DNA from: Alkanindiges sp.
GTDB taxonomy: Bacteria > Pseudomonadota > Gammaproteobacteria > Pseudomonadales > Moraxellaceae
DNA length: 9,270 nt
NCBI GenBank assembly: GCA_030152125.1
Contig: JASLIR010000383.1
Location: 1-9,270, forward strand
Reading direction: 5' to 3'
Shown: one piece after another, positions 1 through 5,754 of the stretch
Numbering within the stretch: the first letter of the stretch is position 1
How the letters are laid out: each line of letters starts with the position of its first letter
Translations under genes and position numbers: made by a program
The notes under the pieces: generated by a model
Databases searched by the model: none
What the model was told of the DNA's origin: nothing
What the model saw: only the letters and a program-made list of their open reading frames with translations

Positions 1-108
1 ATGACCCAGCCACAGGCTGCCGGGCAACTGGGTGTGTCGGTGGCTACGGTACAGCGCTACATTGTGAAGGCGCTGCATCAATGCTGTTTTGCCGATTTTG
101 ATGAATAG
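1..108 (+). CDS. fecI: FecI-type ECF sigma factor, C-terminal fragment
   Basis: Only the last 35 residues are in the window; the ATG at position 1 is an internal codon, not the start. The visible part reads as the end of sigma region 4: MTQPQAAGQLGVSVATVQRY is the helix-turn-helix that contacts the -35 element, and the following IVKALHQC is the usual tail of FecI-like sigma factors. In this family the protein recruits RNA polymerase to the promoter of a TonB-dependent receptor when iron is short and the cognate siderophore is bound. The next gene is a FecR-type partner on the same strand, 88 bp downstream, which strongly supports the call. A gap of that size is wider than the overlap or few-base gap often seen between fecI and fecR. 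The identification of the family is firm; which receptor promoter it serves is inferred from the adjacent receptor gene. Confidence 0.85.
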   Translation: MTQPQAAGQLGVSVATVQRYIVKALHQCCFADFDE

Positions 109-196
109 CCATGCCACATCTGCACGCCTTAATAAGCAGCAGGCTGCTACCTAAGTGCCGTGTAGATCATAACCGAACCCTGACGGATAAAATCCT

Positions 197-1189
197 TTGC
201 TAAATCTCAGGCCAGAAAAAATACCGGAAGCGGTGAGTCTGCAAGCGGCAGAGTGGCTGGTAAAGATACAGTCGCAAGACGTGACAGATGACACCCTGAA
301 CGACTTGAAAGCGTGGCGGCTGGCACACCCGGACCACGAGCGTGCCTGGCTGCGGGTGCAGGCATTTGGCGACCGGCTGCGTCATATGAATCATCCATTG
401 CTGCAAAAAACACTGTCCATGTCAGATAGCGCGGAAGCGCAGTACCAGCGCCGTCAGGTACTTAAAATGCTGGTGTGGGGCAGTGTGTTTGGTGGAGCAG
501 CATGGTGGACAGTGCAGCAGCAGCCCTGGCAGCAGTGGCAGGCCGATTATAAAACAGCCGTGGGTGAGCAGCAGACCGTGACGCTGACTGATGGCTCGCA
601 GCTTGTATTAAATACAGACAGTGCGGTGCAGGTGGAAATGGATGATGCGCAGCGCCTGATCCGCCTGTTAAAAGGCGAGGTGTTGGTACGTACCGTGCCG
701 GATGGCAGCTATCAGCCTGGGCGGCCTTTTTTTGTAGGCAACCGCGATGGCCTGTTAAAGGCATTGGGTACGGTGTTTAGCGTACGGCAGTTTGAGCAGC
801 GCAGCCTGTTGTGTGTGGCCGAGGGGCGGGTGAGTATCCTGACCAAAAACTCGCGCGAATTCAGCCTGGTTCAGGCCGGGCAGCAGGTTTATTTTAGCGC
901 TGACCATATTGAGCTTGCCAGCAGCCTAAAAGAAGAAGATACCGCATGGGCCAGCGGCATGCTGGTGGTGCACAAGATGCCACTGCCACAGTTTCTGGAT
1001 GAGCTGAAGCGTTATTATCCCTATCACCTGGCTTATGATGACAGCATTGCCGGGCTGGAGGTATCCGGGGTTTTTCCGCTGCAAGACACCACTCTTATTT
1101 TACAGGCGCTACAGGGTAGCCTGCCGGTTACGCTGGATTACCGTACACGGTTTTGGGTAAATGTTAAAAAGCGGAGTGTGGATAGCTAA
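197..1189 (+). CDS. fecR: FecR-type anti-sigma/sensor protein
   Basis: This 330-residue inner-membrane protein relays the signal from a siderophore-loaded receptor to the FecI-type sigma factor. Residues 12-55 are the cytoplasmic N-terminal domain (QAAEWLVKIQS, then LKAWRLAHPDHERAW, the DUF4880 signature) that binds the sigma factor. Residues about 88-105 are a single membrane segment. Residues about 119-215 are the periplasmic FecR domain, with VTLTDGSQLVLNTDSAV and LKALGTVFSV. Residues 255-322 (LPQFLDELKRYYPYHLAY onward) look like the STN-like fold that meets the receptor signalling domain. The start is TTG: an in-frame TAA lies at 188-190 and there is no in-frame ATG before the conserved domain. 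A GTG at 233 would cut into the region before QAAEW, so TTG at 197 is preferred. No strong ribosome binding site is visible, so translation may depend on the upstream gene. The length is normal for the family. Confidence 0.93.
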   Translation: MLNLRPEKIPEAVSLQAAEWLVKIQSQDVTDDTLNDLKAWRLAHPDHERAWLRVQAFGDRLRHMNHPLLQKTLSMSDSAEAQYQRRQVLKMLVWGSVFGGAAWWTVQQQPWQQWQADYKTAVGEQQTVTLTDGSQLVLNTDSAVQVEMDDAQRLIRLLKGEVLVRTVPDGSYQPGRPFFVGNRDGLLKALGTVFSVRQFEQRSLLCVAEGRVSILTKNSREFSLVQAGQQVYFSADHIELASSLKEEDTAWASGMLVVHKMPLPQFLDELKRYYPYHLAYDDSIAGLEVSGVFPLQDTTLILQALQGSLPVTLDYRTRFWVNVKKRSVDS

Positions 1190-1384
1190 AGTAAAGCTGT
1201 TGTAAAAATAATTGAATGATCGTTGTCACAGACAAAAAACGGGTGAAGGCAAAGCCCTGAGCTGCGATTAAAGCAGCGCAATCCATCAAACTTTCGGATG
1301 CCGCAGCACTGTGCAACTGCCTGAAAATCTGGTCTTTGATTTTTATAAATAATATATGTTCGTCGTTGCTTACAAGGTCAAAAG

Positions 1385-1422
1385 CGCAAAAACCGCCTTC
1401 GCAAGCGAAGGCGGTTTTTGCG
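1385..1422. terminator. Perfect 18-bp hairpin, bidirectional rho-independent terminator
   Basis: The left arm cgcaaaaaccgccttcgc (1385-1402) is the exact reverse complement of the right arm (1405-1422) with only two bases between. The GC-rich core followed by TTTTT on either strand fits a bidirectional intrinsic terminator. It would end the fecI-fecR transcript about 200 bp after the fecR stop and separate it from the receptor gene, which would then need its own promoter in 1451-1649. Confidence 0.75.
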
Positions 1423-1427
1423 TTGGA

Positions 1428-1450
1428 TCTGGAGGGTTTAACCCTCCAGA
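1428..1450. repeat. 23-bp near-perfect palindrome next to the fecR terminator
   Basis: The arms tctggagggtt (1428-1438) and aaccctccaga (1440-1450) are exact reverse complements around a single central base. It sits five bases after the 18-bp hairpin and has no T-run. It lies about 200 bp upstream of the receptor start, so it could be an operator-like dyad, a second stem of the termination region, or part of a small repeated element. The sequence does not distinguish these. Confidence 0.5.
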
Positions 1451-1649
1451 CCACCCGTTATCTTAATTTTTTACTATAGCTGAACAGCCAGTCCATATAA
1501 CCGCAAGATCCAGTTATATTCAGCCAATAAAAACAATTTTAAAAAAATAATAAAAAACTTTAAAAAAAGTGAGGGCTTTTGGATTCTCGCGGGGCATAGA
1601 TAGTAGAAGTTTAATTTATACCCTTTTACTGACCCGGACTACGAACACA
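1451..1649 (+). promoter_or_regulatory. AT-rich leader expected to hold the receptor promoter
   Basis: About 200 bp separate the dyad region from the receptor start. Positions about 1520-1567 are extremely AT-rich, with several A-runs, as is common near bacterial promoters. I see no convincing Fur box and no clear FecI-type or sigma-70 hexamer pair. The promoter is placed here because the terminator at 1385-1422 should block read-through from fecR. Confidence 0.35.
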
Positions 1650-4148
1650 ATGCGTGTGATTCCTGCCGCTTTTGGCCTGTATTTAAAGCCTCATTATTTG
1701 GCTTATTCCATTCATCAAGCCCTGTTTGGGGTGGTACTGGGGATGTCTTTACTGGGGGCTACTACGGTTGCCCATGCCGATACCGCACCTGCTGCACAGG
1801 GCATTAAATCCTACCAGGTGGCGCAGGGCAGTCTGTCCACCGTGCTGGCTAAATTTGCCCAGCAGGCAGGTGTGCTGCTGACCTATGATGCAAACCTGCT
1901 GGACAGCAAAAGTAGCGCTGGCCTGAGTGGCAGCTATAGCGTGGCGCAGGGTTTTAACAAAATTCTGGCACCGCACCAGCTACAGGCCGTTAAAGCGGCC
2001 AATGGCGGCTACAGCATTGTTAAACTGGATGATAAAAAGCCGGCTGAGTCTAAGGAAGAACCCGGGGTAAAACCCGGCAGCATCAATATCAGCCGTACAG
2101 GTTCCCTGCCACCGATTGTGCTGCAGGCGCAAAAAAGAAGCAGCCAGAATGAGCAGGGACTGGTAGCACACTATGCCAGCAGTGCCACCAAAACAGATAC
2201 CCCGCTGATTGAAACACCACAATCCATTTCGGTGGTGACCAGTGCGCAAATTGAACAGCAGGGCGCCACCAGCCTGCAGGACAGTCTGGCCTATAGTGCC
2301 GGGGTGGTAGCCAATGCCTACGGCACCGACCCACGGCGTGACTGGGGGCATGCGCGCGGGGTGGACTTTGTGCAGTATCTGGATGGCTTGCAGAATGTGG
2401 TTGCGCCCATACGCCGGCCACGTATTGAGCCTTATGCGCTGGATCGTATAGAGATGCTGCGCGGGCCTTCTTCGGTGCTGTATGGGCAGGGCACTGTGGG
2501 TGGTATTGCCAATATGGTATCCAAGCGGCCACAGACCAGGGCTGCGGGCGAAGTTGCCCTGCAATACGGGCAGTATGACCGCAAGCAGGTGGCACTGGAT
2601 GTAACCGGGCCAATTGCACAAAACCCCGAGTGGCTGTACCGCGTGGTGGCGCTGGCACGCGACAGTGAAACATCTGTGGACTATAACGACGACAACCGTA
2701 TTTTGTTTGCCCCCTCGCTTACATGGAAACCGGGTGACAACACCGAGCTGACCCTGCTGGCCAACTACCAGAAAGATGAAAGTGCCGGTTCATCCGTGGC
2801 CTTTTGGCCTGCGCTGGGAACGGCCAGCAACAATGGCAATAACGGCAAAATTCCAGCGAACCGCTTTGTGGGCGAGCCGGGAAATGATTATCTGAAAACC
2901 GAGAACTACAGCCTGGGCTGGTCCTTTAAATACCAGTTAAATGACATGTTCAGCTTTAGGCAAAACGCGCGCTATAACAAGGTAGATATGGCGCAACTGA
3001 ACTATTATGCGGCGTTTTTCAGTTTTGCCGATGTGTTTGGTTATCCGGGTATCAATGATATCCGCACGCCGTATCTGGATGCCGACCCCACTGGGCAAAC
3101 CCTGGCGCGGGTAAACTATATGGAGGATTCCACCCAGAAAACCATTGCCGTGGATAACCAGTTGCAGGCAAAGATTGATTTTGACCGGGTAGAAAATACC
3201 CTGCTGTTTGGCGTGGATTATCTGGATACCCAGGCCAGTATTAAAAAAGCCGAAGGACTATCCACCCCGCTTAATCCGTACAACCCGGTATATGGCAATA
3301 CGGGCCCTGCACTGAAGCTGGTTGCTGCACCGCAAACCACCGACAAGCAACTGGGGCTTTATCTGCAAAGCCAGAGCAAGCTGTTTGAGCATGTGATTAT
3401 CAACATGGGTGTGCGGCATGACCGCGCGGAAAAGCAGACACAGGATGCGCCGGACCAGACTGATAATGCCACCACCGCCAAGCTGGGCGTTGTGTATTTG
3501 TTCGATAACGGCATTGCACCCTATGTAAGCTATAACGAGTCGTTTTTGCCGGTACAGGGCGCTGGTTATAAGCCAAAACGCGGCAAGCAGTATGAGGCGG
3601 GTATTAAATACCAGCCGGCAGAGCAGAAAGTCAGCTTAATTGCCTCTGCCTATAAAATTAATGAAAGCAACCAACTGGTCCCAAACCCGGCCAGTGTTGC
3701 CAACAGCATACAGGCGGGGGAGGCTGACATTAAGGGCTTTGAGCTGGAGGCCAAGGCAACAGTGGCAGATGTGCTGGACCTGATTGCCAGTTATGCCTAC
3801 ACCGATGCCAAAGTGGAAAGCTATGCCGGCGACCGTGTGCCCGGTATTGCCCGTGATACAGCAGCTGTATGGGCGGATTACGATTTGTCCTTTACCGGTG
3901 TGCCCGGCCTGAGCATTGCTTCCGGCCTGCGCTTTATTGGTAAAACCAGCAATGAAAATGAAACCCTGACTTTGCCGCATACCTTGTTATGGGATGCGGC
4001 GCTGGCCTATAAGCACGGGCCGTGGTCATTTAATTTAAATGCGTTAAACCTGACCAATAAGGATTACATCACCAGTTGCCTGGCACGGGGAGAGTGTTAT
4101 TACGGGCCCAAAAGCAATGTGATTTTAACTGCAAAATACAAGTGGTAA
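1650..4148 (+). CDS. TonB-dependent siderophore receptor with STN signalling domain
   Basis: This 832-residue outer-membrane protein is predicted to import a ferric siderophore using energy from TonB, and to signal through FecR. A signal peptide ends near residue 43 (VVLGMSLLGATTVAHA). The STN domain spans about 53-126 (YQVAQGSLSTVLAKFAQQAG, then GSYSVAQGFNKIL). A TonB-box-like stretch, LPPIVLQA, lies near residue 153. The plug follows, with TPQSISVVT, ARGVDFVQYLDGL, and RIEMLRGPSSVLYGQGTVGG leading into IANMVSKRP; the rest is the 22-strand barrel. The C-terminal ITSCLARGECYYG has the Cys pair seen near the end of FhuA/FoxA-type hydroxamate receptors, so a hydroxamate siderophore is the best guess. 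The final residue is Trp rather than the commoner Phe. The frame is open from a GTG at 1569, but those 27 extra residues precede the signal peptide, so the ATG at 1650 is chosen. No good ribosome binding site precedes either start. Family certain; substrate inferred. Confidence 0.95.
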   Translation: MRVIPAAFGLYLKPHYLAYSIHQALFGVVLGMSLLGATTVAHADTAPAAQGIKSYQVAQGSLSTVLAKFAQQAGVLLTYDANLLDSKSSAGLSGSYSVAQGFNKILAPHQLQAVKAANGGYSIVKLDDKKPAESKEEPGVKPGSINISRTGSLPPIVLQAQKRSSQNEQGLVAHYASSATKTDTPLIETPQSISVVTSAQIEQQGATSLQDSLAYSAGVVANAYGTDPRRDWGHARGVDFVQYLDGLQNVVAPIRRPRIEPYALDRIEMLRGPSSVLYGQGTVGGIANMVSKRPQTRAAGEVALQYGQYDRKQVALDVTGPIAQNPEWLYRVVALARDSETSVDYNDDNRILFAPSLTWKPGDNTELTLLANYQKDESAGSSVAFWPALGTASNNGNNGKIPANRFVGEPGNDYLKTENYSLGWSFKYQLNDMFSFRQNARYNKVDMAQLNYYAAFFSFADVFGYPGINDIRTPYLDADPTGQTLARVNYMEDSTQKTIAVDNQLQAKIDFDRVENTLLFGVDYLDTQASIKKAEGLSTPLNPYNPVYGNTGPALKLVAAPQTTDKQLGLYLQSQSKLFEHVIINMGVRHDRAEKQTQDAPDQTDNATTAKLGVVYLFDNGIAPYVSYNESFLPVQGAGYKPKRGKQYEAGIKYQPAEQKVSLIASAYKINESNQLVPNPASVANSIQAGEADIKGFELEAKATVADVLDLIASYAYTDAKVESYAGDRVPGIARDTAAVWADYDLSFTGVPGLSIASGLRFIGKTSNENETLTLPHTLLWDAALAYKHGPWSFNLNALNLTNKDYITSCLARGECYYGPKSNVILTAKYKW

Positions 4149-4258
4149 GCCGATGCGCCTATCACCACACAATTGCCTCTTTCTATTTGTATATAAAGAA
4201 TAGCCATTTTAAAAATATATTAGATTATAGTCATAGAAAATCTGATGATTAAAGTTTC

Positions 4259-4285
4259 AGCCCCACTCCAACGGGGCTTTTTTTT
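4259..4285 (+). terminator. Rho-independent terminator of the receptor gene
   Basis: A six-base-pair stem, agcccc (4259-4264) with ggggct (4273-4278), has an eight-base loop and is followed by a run of eight Ts up to 4285. It lies 110 bp after the receptor stop codon and is a standard intrinsic terminator on the + strand. Confidence 0.85.
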
Positions 4286-4860
4286 AGCTGTGCTATGGCC
4301 GGATTAATGTTGGCAATAGCTGCTTTTAGAGGTCGTTCTTATCATGGCAAAGCAGTCAATCAGCAGTCACTCACCAGAAAGACCCCAGCATGCAATAGTA
4401 AGACAGGGCGGTAAAGCCACTGACTGCACACATCACCACCACATCGCGTTTAGACATGATCGTTTACTCAGGTTGGTTTTAAAGTCGATGCGACCAGGGG
4501 CTGTTATCCAGTATCCGGCCTGCGCATCTTTCCTTCGCCTTACACTAAAATTTTATCCCTTTGCCTGTTGCTTATACGTGGGGTTTTAGTGACTTTGCTT
4601 GTGCGTTTGTTAAGGGAAAAAGAGGGGGTTAGGCCGCAGGGCTCTGCCTCACCGCGTTCGCTTTGCATCAGTATCAAAGCACTGCTTGGACATTTCATCC
4701 TATCAATCTTACAGCCCCTTACATTACTTGCCAAAAGCCCTTGCGTTGTTACGTAGCAGGTCTGTAAGCCAAAGCGCTGTGCAGTAGGCTGTTAGGGCGG
4801 TTGTTTCCGCTGTCGGCATGCTTGCAATGGTTGTAGGAGCAGCGTGCCATTTGATGTATT
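4286..4860. other. Long intergenic region with no convincing gene
   Basis: About 575 bp lie between the receptor terminator and the dodecin ribosome binding site. Short open frames occur on both strands, but none shows a recognisable domain. One 28-codon minus-strand frame is listed separately. The stretch 4620-4720 has unusual local symmetry, for example gctttg (4660-4665) with caaagc (4675-4680), but no T-run, tRNA or known riboswitch fold that I can recognise. It may hold decayed sequence and the dodecin promoter; no clear hexamers were found. Confidence 0.4.
4371..4457 (-). CDS. Doubtful 28-residue membrane peptide
   Basis: A short ATG-started frame on the minus strand begins MSKRDVVVMCAV and ends in GSFW. 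A positively charged start is followed by an almost wholly hydrophobic stretch of about 22 residues, which could form one transmembrane helix. There is no strong ribosome binding site upstream, no partner gene close by and no family I recognise. The only support is the peptide's organised charge-then-hydrophobic pattern in an otherwise empty region, so a chance frame remains likely. Confidence 0.2.
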   Translation of the reverse strand: MSKRDVVVMCAVSGFTALSYYCMLGSFW

Positions 4861-4866
4861 AAGGAG
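4861..4866 (+). promoter_or_regulatory. Ribosome binding site fixing the dodecin start
   Basis: AAGGAG lies seven bases before the ATG at 4874. It decides the start in favour of 4874 over the in-frame ATG at 4844, which has no such site and would add ten residues absent from dodecins. Confidence 0.85.
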
Positions 4867-4873
4867 AATAGAG

Positions 4874-5086
4874 ATGTCTGTTGCCAAGAATATTGAAGTT
4901 TCCAGTACCTCGACCTTAAGTTTTGAGGATGCCATTAAACAGGGTATTGCGCGTGTTGCTCAAACCATTAACAACGTGCAGGGTGCCTGGATTAAAGAGC
5001 AAAAAGTGGATATTTCCGCTGGCCAGATCAGCCAGTACATTGTGGTGCTGATTGTAACCTTTGTGCTGGATGACAATGCCGTATAA
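4874..5086 (+). CDS. Dodecin family flavin-binding protein
   Basis: This 70-residue protein matches bacterial dodecins over its whole length. It starts MSVAKNIEVSSTSTLSFEDA, continues with an amphipathic helix (IKQGIARVAQTINNV), then the hallmark GAWIKEQKV and a terminal beta strand ending VTFVLDD. Dodecins assemble into hollow cytoplasmic dodecamers that bind flavins, in bacteria typically FMN, and buffer or store them; the Trp of the GAW motif (Trp39) stacks on the isoalloxazine ring. The Ser-rich start and single helix packed on a three-stranded sheet agree with the family fold, and the length is typical. The gene stands alone with its own strong ribosome binding site. A short frame follows 12 bp after the stop, but no flavin-related enzyme is nearby. 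Identification is confident. Confidence 0.95.
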   Translation: MSVAKNIEVSSTSTLSFEDAIKQGIARVAQTINNVQGAWIKEQKVDISAGQISQYIVVLIVTFVLDDNAV

Positions 5087-5098
5087 GCAGGAAGCTAT

Positions 5099-5200
5099 AT
5101 GGGCGATAAACGATGGGCAATAAAGGGCTGTTGTACGGTGGCTGGATGCTACATGCAATGGCCTTTTGCCAGCAAGAAATACAGCCTGATAAAACAATAA
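5099..5200 (+). CDS. Possible 33-residue peptide downstream of dodecin
   Basis: An ATG frame of 34 codons including the stop begins 12 bases after the dodecin stop. It has a plausible ribosome binding site (aggaag at 5089-5094, four bases before the ATG). The product begins MGDKRWAIKGCCTVAGCYMQ and ends with a Lys-rich tail; it has three Cys residues and is basic. No family is recognised. The close spacing and ribosome binding site favour translation on the dodecin transcript, but the short length means chance cannot be excluded. Confidence 0.3.
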   Translation: MGDKRWAIKGCCTVAGCYMQWPFASKKYSLIKQ

Positions 5201-5285
5201 AAATTAAGATTATCTAAAATAAATGGCAGGATTTGTGCCTGCGTATCCTATTGTGTGTTTTTTAGCCATGCTATGTAATTTTAGT

Positions 5286-5326
5286 AATATCAGGTTAAAG
5301 TATCACTGCTGACTAACGCTGATATT
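5286..5326. repeat. 8-bp inverted repeat with 25-bp spacer
   Basis: aatatcag (5286-5293) and ctgatatt (5319-5326) are exact reverse complements. They could form a long-loop stem in RNA or be paired protein-binding half-sites. At this length and AT content a chance match is possible. Confidence 0.35.
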
Positions 5327-5624
5327 TAAACCACCAGGCCGCTGACGGCTGCAAAATTTTTATAAAAAACCAGCTATTATTCGTTGCTGCCGTATCTTGG
5401 CCGGGTGTGGTATTAATTTGTTTTTTAGTCTATAGCTATGTTTTTAATAAAAATATATTTAAAAATGCTTTGCTGTAGGCAACCTGAAGGGCTGGCAATT
5501 AAATCCCGGCTTGATGCCATGCGCTGTCTGATATAAAGCGATTGCTGACAACAGCTGGCCGGATTGCGTCCTCTGCCAGTCGATTGACGAAAAAAACCAC
5601 CTCTGCTAGTTTCGCAGGCACATG

Positions 5625-5678
5625 CTGGTCTTATGGTAGGCATGGATTGAATAGTATAGCTACATAATATAAGACCAG
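5625..5678. promoter_or_regulatory. 10-bp inverted repeat upstream of the acylase gene, candidate operator
   Basis: ctggtcttat (5625-5634) and ataagaccag (5669-5678) are exact reverse complements with a 34-bp AT-rich spacer. The centres are 44 bp apart, about four helical turns, which would place both half-sites on the same face of DNA. The pair ends 76 bp before the ATG of the acylase gene, a normal place for a regulator site. The protein that would bind is unknown. Confidence 0.4.
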
Positions 5679-5754
5679 ATAAAAAGCCATAGCCTTGCTG
5701 TGAAAGCAGGTTAAAACGGCCAATCTTAATAAACAAACACAGAGAGAAAACAGT

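Larger units (their letters stand above)
1164..1454 (-). pseudogene. Possible Nif11-like leader peptide or its remnant, antisense between fecR and receptor gene
   Basis: A 96-codon frame is open on the minus strand. Residues about 25-75 have the layout of a Nif11 domain: an aromatic and hydrophobic helix, an Asp-rich turn (VSNDEHILFIKIKDQIFRQL), an Ala/Ser linker, then a second helix ending in ALIAAQGFAFT, which matches the usual AxxxGFxFT end of Nif11/NHLP leader peptides. Nif11 domains act as leaders of some ribosomally made peptides or occur as small stand-alone proteins. Several things argue against an intact gene. The only in-frame start is a GTG at 1454 with no ribosome binding site, and a stop lies two codons upstream. 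The first 24 codons are largely the two DNA hairpins at 1385-1450. The C-terminus lacks a GG cleavage site, and the 3' end overlaps fecR. No RiPP maturation enzyme is in the window. A decayed gene or a chance frame are both possible. Confidence 0.3.
5201..5754. other. 554-bp gene-free leader before the acylase gene
   Basis: No coding frame with domain support or a good ribosome binding site is visible on either strand. The stretch is AT-rich, especially 5430-5470, and carries two spaced inverted repeats (5286-5326 and 5625-5678). A short stem near 5338-5351 (gccg, ctga loop, cggc) followed by aaaattttta might act as a weak terminator for dodecin. The promoter of the acylase gene should lie here. 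The start of that gene is preceded by agagagaa at 5741-5748, an acceptable ribosome binding site. Confidence 0.5.

Noticed and set aside
1..3. ATG at the first base as a gene start
   Set aside because: The encoded segment begins in the middle of sigma region 4, so this is an internal Met and the gene is cut by the window edge.
1310..1330. Resemblance of ctgcctgaa to Neisseriaceae DNA uptake sequences
   Set aside because: Only a partial match and a single occurrence; real uptake sequences recur several times in a window this size.
1569..1649. 27-residue N-terminal extension of the receptor from a GTG start
   Set aside because: It precedes a normal signal peptide, has no ribosome binding site and is not expected in this family; the ATG at 1650 gives a standard protein.
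1980..2673. Long minus-strand frames inside the receptor gene
   Set aside because: Shadow frames of a strongly supported coding sequence, with no protein-like features of their own.
4344..4589. 81-codon + strand frame
   Set aside because: His-rich low-complexity translation with no domain, no ribosome binding site and a composition unlike the real genes.
4540..4756. Overlapping 62- and 64-codon frames on opposite strands
   Set aside because: No domains, no ribosome binding sites; they arise from a GC-rich stretch with few stops.
5339..5360. Rho-independent terminator for dodecin
   Set aside because: The stem is only four to five base pairs and the following tract is mixed A and T, so I mention it but do not list it as a feature.
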